From an uncultured Methanoregula sp. (GTDB lineage: Archaea; Halobacteriota; Methanomicrobia; Methanomicrobiales; Methanospirillaceae), in NCBI RefSeq assembly GCF_963677065.1, contig NZ_OY781872.1, positions 739,419 to 803,418 of the forward strand: a DNA stretch of 64,000 nucleotides. The letters run 5' to 3'. A program made the translations under genes and the position numbers. Positions 24,590-34,012 of the stretch are shown here, one piece after another. Positions within the stretch are counted from its first letter, which is position 1, and every line of letters starts with the position of its first letter. The notes beneath the pieces are model-generated. The model was not told the DNA's origin, searched no databases, and saw only the letters and a list, made by a program, of their open reading frames with translations.

Positions 24590-25906
24590 ATGACAAATAC
24601 CAGTCTCCCGTGGCATCACCACGCAGCCATCGCACTTGTCGCCCTGATGATATGCAGCGCGATTGTTGCACCGGTCTTTGCTGCAACAAAATATACAGAA
24701 GGAAGCCCGGTCTTTTCCGCATCCATCAGCGGAGTCAATGAATATGTCCCGGGGCAGAATGCAACCATACAGGTCCTGGTCAAGAATACCGGCCTGAATG
24801 AGCTCAAACAGCTCAACTGGGGAACCATCGATCCCGAGGATCTCCCGTCAACCGCCAAACTGGTGAATGTCGGGCTGGCATCCGGAAACAACGATATTAT
24901 CATCAAGACCGATCCGCAGATGCTCGGGGACATCCAGGGAACCGGAAAGCCGGTGGCGGTAAACTTCGTTGCCAAGATCACGGACAATGCAACAACCGGA
25001 GAATACCAGCTGCCGCTCACGATCAGGTACAAGTATCTGAAGCCAATTGTACAGGAGGCCGGGGATACCTTCCAGTTCACCTATAACACCGAAGAAAAGA
25101 CCATTCCCTTAACCATCAGGATCAAACCGCAGGTGAAGATCGAAGTCGTGGAGCTGACACCCGAACTGATTGCATCAGGTTCGGAGGGGTACATTTCCAT
25201 GAAGATCCAGAATGCCGGTCCGGAAGCAGGCCGGATGGCCACGGCAAAGATCATCCGGAACGGGAACAGCCCGGTAATACCGACAGACGGGACGGTCTTT
25301 CTCGGGGATTTCCCCCGCGGCGGCGTAGCGGAGTGCAGGTACAAAGTATCGGTTGGAAAAGATGCACTGAATAAAACGTACCCGCTGGATGTTGCCGTCA
25401 CCTACACCAACAAGGAAGGAGCCATTGTCACGACCCGGTTGACCACCGTAGGGATTCCGGTATATGGAAAACCCGGGTTCACCGTCATCTCCCCGGTGCC
25501 CACGCTTGCACAGGGATCCGGAAGCACAATTGCAGTCACCTACCGGAACGACGGGATTGCAACGATATACCATGCCCAGGCCAGGCTTACCGTCTATGAC
25601 CCGATAACATCCGGGAGCAACACAGCCTACCTCGGGGATATCAGGCCCGGAGAGTCGGCAACGGGAACCTACGAGATCCAGGCCGACAGCTCGGCAGAAG
25701 TAAAAAATTACACATTCGACAGCAAGATCCGGTACCGCGATGCTCTTGATACCAGCCAGGAATCGGACACCATCCCGGTAACCATCCGGGTGGTGCCGGC
25801 GGGAACGGGGATCACCGTAAACCTGCTCATTTTTATCGGTATCATTGCAATAGTTGGGGCAGGAGTTGTATTGTGGCACAATTACCGTGCACGGAAAATG
25901 AGGTGA
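24590..25906 (+). CDS. COG1361-type surface protein, second of a pair
   Basis: 438 residues from the ATG with GAGGG eight bases upstream; a TTG six bases earlier is also in frame. A signal segment (about residues 12-32) is followed by TKYTEGSPVFSASISG and the same domain series as the upstream paralogue, including DPQMLGDIQG and AYLGDIRPGESATGTY. A C-terminal helix (LLIFIGIIAIVGAGVVLW) with a basic tail anchors it. The conserved G-(S/N)-P-V-(L/F)-S-A-S start in both copies suggests a shared binding role. The distance from the preceding stop is 10 bases. Confidence 0.85.
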   Translation: MTNTSLPWHHHAAIALVALMICSAIVAPVFAATKYTEGSPVFSASISGVNEYVPGQNATIQVLVKNTGLNELKQLNWGTIDPEDLPSTAKLVNVGLASGNNDIIIKTDPQMLGDIQGTGKPVAVNFVAKITDNATTGEYQLPLTIRYKYLKPIVQEAGDTFQFTYNTEEKTIPLTIRIKPQVKIEVVELTPELIASGSEGYISMKIQNAGPEAGRMATAKIIRNGNSPVIPTDGTVFLGDFPRGGVAECRYKVSVGKDALNKTYPLDVAVTYTNKEGAIVTTRLTTVGIPVYGKPGFTVISPVPTLAQGSGSTIAVTYRNDGIATIYHAQARLTVYDPITSGSNTAYLGDIRPGESATGTYEIQADSSAEVKNYTFDSKIRYRDALDTSQESDTIPVTIRVVPAGTGITVNLLIFIGIIAIVGAGVVLWHNYRARKMR

Positions 25907-26021
25907 TATCCGTTATGGATCCACAGGTTCGGGTTCCCTCGTTTTCCTGCTGCGGCAGGTTTTCTGAGGTGCGGCATACAGAAGTTGTACCCAAGGTACA
26001 TAAACGGGAGGTGAGCGTCCA

Positions 26022-28346
26022 GTGATCAGCAGGATCTTCGAAGGTATTGCACATACCATTATCAAGCGGCCGAAACTGGTTGCGGTCTTCGTTCTTGCCC
26101 TGTTCTGTGTCGGCATCTACGGCATGACCATGCTCAGCATGCAGACTGGGTGGGAAACCTACGTTGACAAGAACTCCGCCGCAGGCGCCATCGAGCAGAA
26201 ATACAACGAGGAATTCAAATCGGATACGATCATCTTCATCGTCGAGGCAGGCGATCCGCTCAGCCCTGAAGTTCTTTCCTATATAGATACTCTTGAGAAG
26301 AACCTCAAGCAGCAACAGAATGTCAAGAGCGTACAGAGTATAACCGATGTCCTCAGGACGTACAACGGGGGAACACTCCCCACTTCAAGGGCGGAGACGG
26401 AGCGCATCGTCAATTCGCTTCCCGAGAGCACCCGCGCCGTGCTGTATCCATCGAACGTACTGACCCTCGTCCAGCTCAAACTCACACCAGGGTTATCCGA
26501 AAAGGTCCAGAAATCCGTTCTGAACAACGTAGGATCGGTAGTGGACTCATCCAAAGCACCGCCGGGAGTAAAAGTTGAAATTTCCGGTTCGCCTGCGTTC
26601 TCACAACAGATGAGCGCAGGGCTCACGAGCAACATGGGGATCCTGATTGGCGGGGCGATGATCCTGATGATCATCACGATGGGGATCCTGTTCTCCTATG
26701 TCCGTCACCGGTTCATGCCGGTCCTTCTCGTGGCAATCGGTCTTGTGACCTCGCTTGGCCTGATGGGAATTGCCGGTATCAACCTGAATATGGCGGTGAT
26801 CGGTGCCTTCCCGGTCCTGATCGGCCTTGGGATCGATTATGCGATCCAGTTCCATGCCCGGTTTGACGAGGAGGCAAGGAAAGGATCGCTCGATGATGCG
26901 GTCTTTATGACCGTGACCCGCACCGGCCCTGCGGTCTTCTACGCTATGCTCGCCACATCCATGGGATTTGTAGCCATGTATGTCTCGACGGTCCCGATGA
27001 TCCGCTCGTTTGGCATTGTGTCCATCATCGGGATCAACACCTGTTTCTGGGTGTCCTGCATCGGCATGCCCACAATCGCCCTCCTGGTGAACTACAAGCC
27101 CAAACCGCAAAAAGCACAGGTCTGTTATGCAACAGGGACCGGTGCGTGCGATTCGATCATCGACAGTGCGAAAACAGGAAGCGGGAAGAAGAGATCCTTC
27201 TCATATGGCCAGTTCCTGACCGATACATCGGTCAAGATCGCAAAGAACCCAATCCCGGTTCTCCTGATAGCCGGCTGCATTGCCTTGGTCGGCTTCCAGA
27301 TCGACGCGACCATCCCGGTCAGTTCTGACGAGAACGCGTTTGTTCCCTCGGATATGCCGGCCAAGATCAACATGGACAAAGTTACCCGTATCATCGGGGC
27401 AACCAGTACGGCAGACCTGCTCGTCCAGGGATCCCGGGTAACGGATCTCGATACCGTCCGGTGGATCAAGGAGTTCCAGGATTACGAGCAGTCTCACCAT
27501 ACCGAGATAACCGGATCCACAAGCATCGTCACCTATATCCTCCAGTACAACGGCGGCGTGATGCCGGAGACCCAGGCCCAGCTCGACACCGTCATCGGAA
27601 AGATTCCGGAAGATACGCGGAAGTCAGTTCTCAGCGACCCGATGTGCGGGACCATCCGGTTCAGCACCGGGGACCTCTCGATGACCCAGCAGAACACGCT
27701 CAAAGAGCAGGTGAAGAAGGATATCGCATTCCTCGAACCACCGGTCGGGATATCCGTTGAACCTGCAGGGAACTTCGAGGTTATGACCACGCTGTTGAAG
27801 GCAATGTCAGATTCGAAGGATACCATGACGATCCTCGGGTTCATCTTTGTCTTTGCCTTCCTGATTATCGTCTACCGGCACCTGCACGCGGTATCACCGA
27901 TCATCCCGATCATTTTCGTTGTCGGGTGGAACGCGGTGATGATGTACATCATCGGCCTTACGTATAACCCGCTCACGGCAACCCTGGGATCGATGACCAT
28001 CGGTGTAGCGGCAGAGTACACCATCCTGGTGATGGAGCGGTACGCAGAAGAGGAAGAGCGGCTGCACGATCCGATTGCCGCAATCCAGGAGAGTGTCCAG
28101 AAGATCGGCACGGCCATCACCGTCTCGGGTCTTGCCACATTCTTCGGGTTCTCCGCACTCTGCCTTGCCACATTCCCCATCATCAGCAATTTCGGCATCT
28201 CAACCCTGATCGCCGTGGGGTTCTCCCTTATCGGGGCAATCTTCATCATGCCGGCGGTGCTCGCCCTTGTCGGCCAGCTGGGCGAATGGCTTGACAAAAG
28301 AAAAACAGGCAAACACCCGGATACCCAGACCCCCATGGAGACCTGA
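26022..28346 (+). CDS. RND superfamily transporter (MMPL / HAE3 type)
   Basis: 774 residues from a GTG preceded by GGGAGGTGAG. The plan is one transmembrane helix, a large outer domain (about 45-200), five helices, a helix, a second outer domain (about 425-590) and five more helices. The RND helix-4 motif is GLGIDYAIQFHARFDEE with its proton-relay Asp. The equivalent in the second half is TIGVAAEYTILVMERYAEE, with Glu in place of Asp. Such proteins move lipids, hopanoids or amphiphiles using the proton or sodium gradient. It is third in the operon after two COG1361 proteins. The substrate is unknown. Confidence 0.92.
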   Translation: MISRIFEGIAHTIIKRPKLVAVFVLALFCVGIYGMTMLSMQTGWETYVDKNSAAGAIEQKYNEEFKSDTIIFIVEAGDPLSPEVLSYIDTLEKNLKQQQNVKSVQSITDVLRTYNGGTLPTSRAETERIVNSLPESTRAVLYPSNVLTLVQLKLTPGLSEKVQKSVLNNVGSVVDSSKAPPGVKVEISGSPAFSQQMSAGLTSNMGILIGGAMILMIITMGILFSYVRHRFMPVLLVAIGLVTSLGLMGIAGINLNMAVIGAFPVLIGLGIDYAIQFHARFDEEARKGSLDDAVFMTVTRTGPAVFYAMLATSMGFVAMYVSTVPMIRSFGIVSIIGINTCFWVSCIGMPTIALLVNYKPKPQKAQVCYATGTGACDSIIDSAKTGSGKKRSFSYGQFLTDTSVKIAKNPIPVLLIAGCIALVGFQIDATIPVSSDENAFVPSDMPAKINMDKVTRIIGATSTADLLVQGSRVTDLDTVRWIKEFQDYEQSHHTEITGSTSIVTYILQYNGGVMPETQAQLDTVIGKIPEDTRKSVLSDPMCGTIRFSTGDLSMTQQNTLKEQVKKDIAFLEPPVGISVEPAGNFEVMTTLLKAMSDSKDTMTILGFIFVFAFLIIVYRHLHAVSPIIPIIFVVGWNAVMMYIIGLTYNPLTATLGSMTIGVAAEYTILVMERYAEEEERLHDPIAAIQESVQKIGTAITVSGLATFFGFSALCLATFPIISNFGISTLIAVGFSLIGAIFIMPAVLALVGQLGEWLDKRKTGKHPDTQTPMET

Positions 28347-28368
28347 TCTCCGGACCCCGACAGAATTC

Positions 28369-28375
28369 TTTTTTT
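28369..28375 (+). terminator. T-tract terminator after the RND operon
   Basis: Seven T residues about 25 bases after the RND stop, following a GC-rich stretch. Confidence 0.45.
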
Positions 28376-28539
28376 AGATCTTGCCTGCTCCCGCAGGGGA
28401 TGGAGGGTTCGAGAACCGCAATTACCAGGAGGGGATACTCTCCCGGTTATATTACAAAATCCAAAAGGAGATGGCCAGCATCCATCCCTTCAGGAAAAAC
28501 AGACACGCGGAAATGATATAGATATCAAGGGTCCCGCGA

Positions 28540-29223
28540 TCAGCGGGAAGATGATGTCTTCTCCGCTTCCCAGCGTTCCAGCACTTCGGGCCCCTCGACA
28601 AAGACAAGCCCGTGCTTCCGGGCATAAAGTTTTGCATCCGCTTTTGAGAGAGCATAACCGGACTCATCGTCAAGCATCTCGCAGATGGTGATCGCGGGCG
28701 TGACTCCCGCCATCTCCGCCATTGCGACCGAGAGTTCGGTCTGGCCCCGGCGCTGATCGAGCAGGCCGTCGGCTGCCCGCAGGAGTGCCATGTGGCCGGG
28801 GGTGCGGAAGATCTCGTGGAAACTGACATCCCCGCCATTGAGTGCCCGCTTTACCTGCTCGGCGATCGCGTTGACGGTCAGGGTACGGTCCCGGTCGGTG
28901 ATACCGGTGAACGTGTTGCGGTGGTTGACCCAGAGCGAGAACGACGAGTGATTCTTCCGGTCGTACGGGATGTCGCCTTCCCGTTCGGCAACGGCAATGG
29001 CCCGGAGGGCATCGCTTGCGAACGGCAGGCCGAGTCGCCGGGCTGCGGCCGGGTGCACGGCCGTGCAGATAAGACCCCCGCCGTCCTTGCGCATCTGGAC
29101 GATATGCTTTGGCGTTACCGCATCGGATCGTATTGCAAAATCCGTCTCGCCTTCCCGGTCATCGAAATCATAGAGCAGGATGAACTTGCCGTCGCGGAGC
29201 GCCTGCAGGGCGTCCTCTATCAC
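28540..29223 (-). CDS. ribB: 3,4-dihydroxy-2-butanone 4-phosphate synthase
   Basis: 227 residues. The acidic active-site loop is YDFDDREGETDFAI near the N-terminus, followed by KDGGGLICTAVHP and the loop HSSFSLWVNHRNTFTGITDRDR. The end includes FRTPGHMALLRA and QRRGQTELSVAMAEMAG. It converts ribulose 5-phosphate into the four-carbon riboflavin precursor plus formate. The start overlaps the ribK stop by four bases, so translation is coupled. It has no RibA domain, as usual in archaea. Confidence 0.96.
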   Translation of the reverse strand: MIEDALQALRDGKFILLYDFDDREGETDFAIRSDAVTPKHIVQMRKDGGGLICTAVHPAAARRLGLPFASDALRAIAVAEREGDIPYDRKNHSSFSLWVNHRNTFTGITDRDRTLTVNAIAEQVKRALNGGDVSFHEIFRTPGHMALLRAADGLLDQRRGQTELSVAMAEMAGVTPAITICEMLDDESGYALSKADAKLYARKHGLVFVEGPEVLERWEAEKTSSSR

Positions 29224-29885
29224 TGCCCCACCTCTACATTGATACTGTCGTTATCCTCAACACCCAGCTTCCGGCGCAGGGCGATGGGAGCGATAACTTC
29301 AAGGAGGTCATCGGGGTAATGGGTCCGGCCGGGGACAACGATACCGCATTTGATCGTGCCGATCCGGCACGGGATGCAACGGGCGTCGCCAAACGTCCGG
29401 CCATCGGTAGAGAACCCCTTGATCCGGGTCCAGTCAAGGGCATCGATCTTCTTCCTGACCGTAACGCTGGAAGGGGAGAGCTTGATGTTGAGCGTGCCGG
29501 GGTACGGCTCGAACCCGAGAACGGTACTGAACTGCTCCTTGTAGGGACCAAGACTCATGTAGTACTTTCCTTCGCCGATTCCGCTGACCACGGAACCACT
29601 CAGCTGATAGGTTTTGCCACCCTCGGAAAAGATCCGGCAATACTCCTGGTACTCCTTTTTCAGTACATCTTCACCGGATTTGGTCACCGTCACGTGCTGC
29701 CCGTCGGCAACCAGTGTCCGCGAGATGAGCCCGGCAGTCTCGAGGCTCTTGAGCCTTCGCGAGGCAGTCTGCTGGCTTATCGCAAGCATCTCGCCGATAC
29801 TTTGAGTGGAGACGAATATGGGACCACTGCACCCGCCCCGCAGCGCGATCGCCTTGAGGCACTGGAGATCCTCAGCTGGTATCAT
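29220..29885 (-). CDS. ribK: CTP-dependent riboflavin kinase with N-terminal HTH domain
   Basis: 221 residues from the ATG at 29885; a TTG three codons earlier is also in frame. Residues 1-85 form a winged helix (QSIGEMLAISQQTASRRLKSLETAGLISR). Residues 95-221 are the archaeal RibK/DUF120 kinase: SGIGEGKYYMS, GFEPYPGTLNIKL, TFGDARCIPCRI and the PDDLLEVIAP...LR.KLGVEDND end. The enzyme makes FMN using CTP. The HTH part makes it a possible autoregulator of flavin synthesis (known as RbkR-type in other archaea; here inferred). It is in an operon with ribB. Confidence 0.95.
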   Translation of the reverse strand: MIPAEDLQCLKAIALRGGCSGPIFVSTQSIGEMLAISQQTASRRLKSLETAGLISRTLVADGQHVTVTKSGEDVLKKEYQEYCRIFSEGGKTYQLSGSVVSGIGEGKYYMSLGPYKEQFSTVLGFEPYPGTLNIKLSPSSVTVRKKIDALDWTRIKGFSTDGRTFGDARCIPCRIGTIKCGIVVPGRTHYPDDLLEVIAPIALRRKLGVEDNDSINVEVGQ

Positions 29886-29904
29886 GCTTATCAAAATTGA
29901 GATG

Positions 29905-29918
29905 CTTATTATTTATGG
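29905..29918 (-). promoter_or_regulatory. TATA box for ribK-ribB
   Basis: On the reverse strand CCATAAATAATAAG lies 20-33 bases before the ribK ATG, which predicts a nearly leaderless mRNA. This divergent gap would also hold the operator if RibK's HTH domain regulates its own operon. Confidence 0.5.
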
Positions 29919-29974
29919 GTTGCCTTCCGTCCGTGCCTCCGTCGTATTTCGTTCTCTGTCGAAGAGCTGTTCGT

Positions 29975-29985
29975 TAATTTTATAA
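29975..29985 (+). promoter_or_regulatory. TATA box for the HTH regulator / HMG-CoA synthase operon
   Basis: TAATTTTATAA is centred about 30 bases before the ATG at 30010, in the gap divergent from ribK. The spacing suggests a leaderless transcript. Confidence 0.5.
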
Positions 29986-30009
29986 TCCCCCGCATCATTG
30001 GTATTGAGC

Positions 30010-30720
30010 ATGAAATCCGGATTGCGGAGCCAGCTTGCCGAGAAGATGGCAGGCGAGATCACGCTGTCGGACTCACCGGGACACGCGCTCAAGAAATGGC
30101 GCATGAACTTCGAGATAGCCCCTGGCGTCCTCTCGGATCGTCTTGGTGTATCTCCGTCTGTCATCAGCGATTACGAGAGTGGCAGACGAAAAAGTCCCGG
30201 CACCGCTGTTGTCGGCAAGATTGTCGACACCCTCCTTGCCATTGACGAGGAGACCGGCGGTGCACACATTCACAAATTCTCAACCATGCTCTTCTCGAAT
30301 GTCGATGATGACGTGATCTACGACCTCCACGAGTACGAGACCGCAATCCCGCTCAAGGAGTTTACCGACGCGATTGGCTGTACGCTGCTCTGCGGGTCTA
30401 TGGACAAAGTCATCTTCGGCTATACGGTGGTCAACAGCCTCAATGCGATCATGCAACTCTCATCCGATGAGTTCAACCGCATTTACGGCTGGAGCACCGA
30501 ACGGGCGCTGGTCTTCACCAACGTCTCGACCGGGAAATCACCGATGGTTGCGATCCGCGTAACGCCGTTCAAGCCACGCTGCGTGGTGCTGCAGGGCATC
30601 GAGCCGGCAGACGTCCACCCCATCGTGGAGAAGATGGCAGAACGGGATCGCATCACCATCCTGTGCACGGGCATGGATATTGACAAAATCGTGAGTACTC
30701 TGAGGGAGAAAGAATGGTAG
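30010..30720 (+). CDS. HTH (XRE-type) transcriptional regulator of the mevalonate-precursor operon
   Basis: 236 residues from the ATG placed 25 bases after the TATA box; an in-frame TTG at 29998 is less likely. Residues 20-85 hold a Cro/C1 helix-turn-helix ([34 protein letters not shown]). The C-terminal 150 residues form an unassigned domain ([37 protein letters not shown]) that could sense a metabolite. The stop overlaps the HMG-CoA synthase start (ATGGTAG). This regulator is conserved in front of that gene in many euryarchaea, so control of isoprenoid precursor supply is the likely job. Confidence 0.88.
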   Translation: MKSGLRSQLAEKMAGEITLSDSPGHALKKWRMNFEIAPGVLSDRLGVSPSVISDYESGRRKSPGTAVVGKIVDTLLAIDEETGGAHIHKFSTMLFSNVDDDVIYDLHEYETAIPLKEFTDAIGCTLLCGSMDKVIFGYTVVNSLNAIMQLSSDEFNRIYGWSTERALVFTNVSTGKSPMVAIRVTPFKPRCVVLQGIEPADVHPIVEKMAERDRITILCTGMDIDKIVSTLREKEW

Positions 30721-31763
30721 GCATAATTACCTACGGTACATACATACCGAGATACCGCATCAAGGTCGAGGAGATCGCACGGGTCTGGGGCGGCAACGCT
30801 TCCGACATCACGGGCGGCCTGGGCGTTTTTGAAAAGTCCGTTCCCGACATGGACGAGGACGCAGCAACGATCGCCGTCGAAGCAGCACGCAATGCGCTGC
30901 TGCGCCGGAAGATCGACCCCGCTGAGATCGGGGCCGTGTACGTAGGCAGCGAGTCGCACCCCTATGCGGTGAAGCCTACGGCCTGCACGGTCGGGGAAGC
31001 GATAGGAGCCACCCCGAATATGACGGCAGCCGACTACGAATTTGCCTGCAAAGCGGGAACCGCTGCTATCCAGACCTGCATGGGTCTTGTCAAGAGCGGC
31101 ATGGTGAAGTACGGGGTTGCCATCGGGTCCGATGTCTCGCAGGGTGCACCGGGCGATGCGCTCGAGTACACCGCGGCAGCGGGCGGAGCGGCATTCATCA
31201 TCGGAAACGATGATCCGATCGCAATCATCCACCACACGGCTTCGTTCACGAGCGACACGCCGGACTTCTGGCGCCGGGAGGGGCAGGACTATCCCCGCCA
31301 CGGCGGCCGGTTTACCGGAGACCCCGGGTACTTCAAGCACGTGAAGGGCGCAAGCCGACTTCTCCTGGAGCAGACGAAGAAGACCCCGAAGGACTTCACC
31401 TACGCGGTCTTCCACCAACCCAACGCCAAGTTCCCGCAGAAAGTGGCAAAGGACCTCGGCTTCACGTCTGAGCAGATCAAGCCGGGCCTCGTTGTCCCGC
31501 GCCTCGGGAACACCTACTCGGGCGCATCCCCCATCGGGCTTGCGGCAACCCTCGACATGGCAAAGCCGGGCGACACCATCTTTGTCTGCTCGTTCGGCTC
31601 CGGTGCCGGCAGCGACGCGTTCGACATCGAAGTGACCGATGCCATCAAGACCAGGATCAACCGCGATGCGGCACCCGGAGTAGAGAAACAGCTCAAGGAT
31701 CCCATCTACCTGGATTATGCACGATATGCGAAACACAAGGGGAAACTGGTGATGCAGGCATGA
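30714..31763 (+). CDS. Hydroxymethylglutaryl-CoA synthase (archaeal)
   Basis: 349 residues of a thiolase-fold enzyme. It begins [22 protein letters not shown]. The catalytic Cys is C112 in [22 protein letters not shown] carries the active-site His, and the end contains [14 protein letters not shown]. It condenses acetyl-CoA with acetoacetyl-CoA, committing carbon to archaeal lipid synthesis. It overlaps the thiolase gene by four bases. In a related methanogen these three proteins form one complex, with DUF35 bridging thiolase and synthase (established knowledge). Confidence 0.96.
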   Translation: MVGIITYGTYIPRYRIKVEEIARVWGGNASDITGGLGVFEKSVPDMDEDAATIAVEAARNALLRRKIDPAEIGAVYVGSESHPYAVKPTACTVGEAIGATPNMTAADYEFACKAGTAAIQTCMGLVKSGMVKYGVAIGSDVSQGAPGDALEYTAAAGGAAFIIGNDDPIAIIHHTASFTSDTPDFWRREGQDYPRHGGRFTGDPGYFKHVKGASRLLLEQTKKTPKDFTYAVFHQPNAKFPQKVAKDLGFTSEQIKPGLVVPRLGNTYSGASPIGLAATLDMAKPGDTIFVCSFGSGAGSDAFDIEVTDAIKTRINRDAAPGVEKQLKDPIYLDYARYAKHKGKLVMQA

Positions 31764-32926
31764 GAGACGTAGCAGTTATCGGGATCGGGTGCACGAAATT
31801 CGGCGAGCACTGGGACAGATCGTTCCGCGACCTCTTCGTCGAAGCAGGAGCGCTCGCCATCGAGGACGCCCAGATATCGGGCGAGAAGATCGATGCAATG
31901 TACGTCGGCAACATGAGTGCAGGCCGGTTTGTCGAGCAGGAGCACATCGGGGCGCTTATCGCTGACTATGCCGGTATGGCAACCCGCCACATCCCCTCGA
32001 CACGTGTCGAGGCTGCCTGCGCCTCGGGAGGCCTCGCCTTCCGGCAGGCAGTCATCGCAGTTGCAAGCGGCATGGAAGATATTGTCGTGGCAGCCGGTGT
32101 CGAGAAGATGACCGATGTCGAGCCCGGCGCGAGCACGGACGCCCTTACCGGCGCTGCTGACCGCGAGTGGGAAGGATTCGTAGGCGCGACATTCCCCGGC
32201 CTCTACGCGATGATCGCAAACGACTACATGCACAAATACCACATGACCCGCGAGCAGCTGGCACACGTTGCCGTGAAGAACCACTTCAACGGTGCCCGCA
32301 ACCCCATTGCCCAGTTCCCGTCGGAGATCACGCTCGATACCGTGCTGAAGTCGACCATGGTAGCAGAACCCCTCCGGCTCTTCGACTGCTCGCCCATCAC
32401 CGATGGTGCGGCAGCCGTTATCGTAGCCCCGCTCGAGCGGGCAAAGGAGTTCACGGACACGCCGATAAAAGTGCTCGCAACGGCACAGGCCAGCGACTCC
32501 ATTGCTCTCCATGACCGGCGCGACATCTCGACCCTTGATGCAACCGTTGCCGCAGGGCAGCGGGCCTTCAAGATGGCCAAGCTCACCCACAAGGACATCA
32601 ACATGGTCGAAGTCCATGACTGCTTCTCGATTGCCGAGATCTGTGCAATCGAGGATCTCGGGTTCTGCAAGAAAGGCACGGCCGGGAAGTTCACCGCTGA
32701 TGGCGAGACCGCTCTTGGCGGGAAGATCCCGGTCAACACGAGCGGCGGGCTCAAGTCCTGCGGCCACCCGGTCGGAGCGACCGGCATCAAGCAGGTGTAC
32801 GAGATCGTCCAGCAGCTCCGCGGCGACGCGGGCAGGCGGCAGGTGGAGAACGCGAAGATCGGCATGACCCACAACGTGGGCGGCACCGGTGCAACGGTTG
32901 CCGTGCACATTCTCGGGAGGGTATAA
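31760..32926 (+). CDS. Acetyl-CoA C-acetyltransferase (thiolase)
   Basis: 388 residues. The nucleophilic Cys is C87 in [16 protein letters not shown]. The C-terminal active-site motif is [20 protein letters not shown], with NVGGTGA near the end. It makes acetoacetyl-CoA from two acetyl-CoA, an uphill step. Coupling with HMG-CoA synthase in a complex makes it productive. It overlaps the synthase upstream, and the DUF35 gene starts one base after its stop. Confidence 0.95.
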   Translation: MRDVAVIGIGCTKFGEHWDRSFRDLFVEAGALAIEDAQISGEKIDAMYVGNMSAGRFVEQEHIGALIADYAGMATRHIPSTRVEAACASGGLAFRQAVIAVASGMEDIVVAAGVEKMTDVEPGASTDALTGAADREWEGFVGATFPGLYAMIANDYMHKYHMTREQLAHVAVKNHFNGARNPIAQFPSEITLDTVLKSTMVAEPLRLFDCSPITDGAAAVIVAPLERAKEFTDTPIKVLATAQASDSIALHDRRDISTLDATVAAGQRAFKMAKLTHKDINMVEVHDCFSIAEICAIEDLGFCKKGTAGKFTADGETALGGKIPVNTSGGLKSCGHPVGATGIKQVYEIVQQLRGDAGRRQVENAKIGMTHNVGGTGATVAVHILGRV

Positions 32927-32927
32927 G

Positions 32928-33320
32928 ATGACCGTAGCACGATTCTGGAGAAAGATCCCCCAGCGGTACAACCTGATCGGAACGAAATGCGAGACCTGCG
33001 GACGACACTTCTTCCCCCCGCGGACCTTCTGCCCGGACTGCCGCAGGACCGGCAAGATCGTTGACCACAAGTTCTCCGGGAAGGGTACCGTTGTGACCTA
33101 CACGGTCATCCAGACCGCACCCGACCAGTTCTCATCGCCCGGGCCGTACGTGCTCGCGATCATCAAGCTGGATGAAGGCCCCCAGATGACGAGCCAGATC
33201 ATCTGCGACCCGAAACAGGTGAAGATCGGCATGAAAGTAAAAAGCGTCTTCCGCAAGATCGCAACCGACGGCGAGAGCGGCATCATCCACTACGGCACGA
33301 AGTTCGTGCCGGCAGAATAA
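32928..33320 (+). CDS. DUF35 zinc-ribbon / OB-fold protein bridging thiolase and HMG-CoA synthase
   Basis: 130 residues from the ATG with GGGAGG nine bases upstream. An N-terminal helix (VARFWRKIPQRYNLIG) precedes a zinc ribbon (CETCGRHFFPPRTFCPDC), and an OB fold follows (GTVVTYTVIQTAP...VLAIIKLDEGPQM). In the related methanogen complex this subunit holds thiolase and synthase together and shares the CoA site. Last in the operon, followed by a T tract. Confidence 0.95.
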   Translation: MTVARFWRKIPQRYNLIGTKCETCGRHFFPPRTFCPDCRRTGKIVDHKFSGKGTVVTYTVIQTAPDQFSSPGPYVLAIIKLDEGPQMTSQIICDPKQVKIGMKVKSVFRKIATDGESGIIHYGTKFVPAE

Positions 33321-33333
33321 TTTTCTTTTTTTT
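33321..33333 (+). terminator. T-tract terminator after the HMG-CoA synthase operon
   Basis: TTTTC followed by eight T residues begins immediately after the DUF35 stop codon. Confidence 0.55.
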
Positions 33334-33882
33334 CAGGTATTGCGGTAAACCAGGATATTCCAGATCCGCTATTGATTCAGAACATAGTCACCCGTGTTTA
33401 CTCAAAAGCGATTTGCACCCTGTTCACCGGATGCGCTTATTTTGCCGTCCTCGTTCGGATTAATTTACTCTGTGGAAAACCTTTTTTATAACCATTTCTC
33501 CCCTTGCACAATTTTGTACCCATGCGACCCCCCTCAGCGGAACATCCGGAACAATCCCTCCAATCACCCCGTAAAACTACACAAATCCGGCTTAGAAATG
33601 GGAGGGGCCTTGGGGGGGTCGCGTGGGTACATTGATACGTTGTGGCTTGTAACCAACCAGTCACGGAGAAAATTTCCGACGGCGCTTACCCGCATTAAAC
33701 GTTTTGCTGGCACCGGAAGGACACCGCCCGACCCCCCCATGATAAATGTTACGCAAACCCGGGAGCGTTTTGCAGGTCGAAATGATTTCTACAGAGCAGA
33801 TTTTTGTACCCGGCTTTTGCTCCCTCCATCACAAGCACGATCACAGTTCAGGTACACAATAACGATCCGCAGGGCCAACCTC
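33334..33882. other. Non-coding 550-base region with inverted repeat
   Basis: Between the DUF35 terminator and the next short frame there is about 550 bases with no convincing gene. A long forward frame from 33394 runs through it, but its composition is not protein-like (many Asn, Pro, Phe and Arg runs and no domain). The region contains an 18-base inverted repeat described separately and lower, patchy GC content. It may hold an untranslated RNA or remnants of a small mobile element. Confidence 0.5.
33516..33630. repeat. 115-bp element bounded by 18-base inverted repeats
   Basis: GTACCCATGCGACCCCCC at 33516-33533 is matched on the opposite strand by GGGGGGTCGCGTGGGTAC at 33613-33630, with 17 of 18 positions complementary. 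The 79 bases between include a second weaker pairing (CCCTCC near 33555 with GGGAGG near 33600). This could be a MITE-like insertion, a large RNA hairpin or a bidirectional regulator. No target-site duplication is evident. Confidence 0.6.
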
Positions 33883-34011
33883 ATGCAGGAGATCATCACC
33901 AAAAATTTTCAGGAAAGCATCCGAATGGTCCGCGAATCGGAAGATCTCAAGCGATACCAGGCCTGTTCTGATTGTGGTAAGGAAGTGACCATTAAATCAA
34001 CTCGTGCATAA
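33883..34011 (+). CDS. Possible 42-residue CxxC microprotein
   Basis: From the ATG after CCAACCTC the frame encodes MQEIITKNFQESIRMVRESE and ends YQACSDCGKEVTIKSTRA. It reads like a real small protein: a charged amphipathic helix followed by a CSDC zinc-knuckle-like tail. The stop overlaps the region just before the phosphatase start, so it may be coupled to it. No ribosome site is obvious. Low to moderate confidence. Confidence 0.35.
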   Translation: MQEIITKNFQESIRMVRESEDLKRYQACSDCGKEVTIKSTRA

Positions 34012-34012
34012 T

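Noticed and set aside
26601..27110. Reverse frame within the RND transporter
   Set aside because: It is His/Asp/Gly/Arg-rich antisense shadow of transmembrane helices.
33394..33880. N-terminal part of a 205-residue forward ORF
   Set aside because: Composition is not protein-like and it crosses the inverted repeat; only the last 42 codons look plausible.
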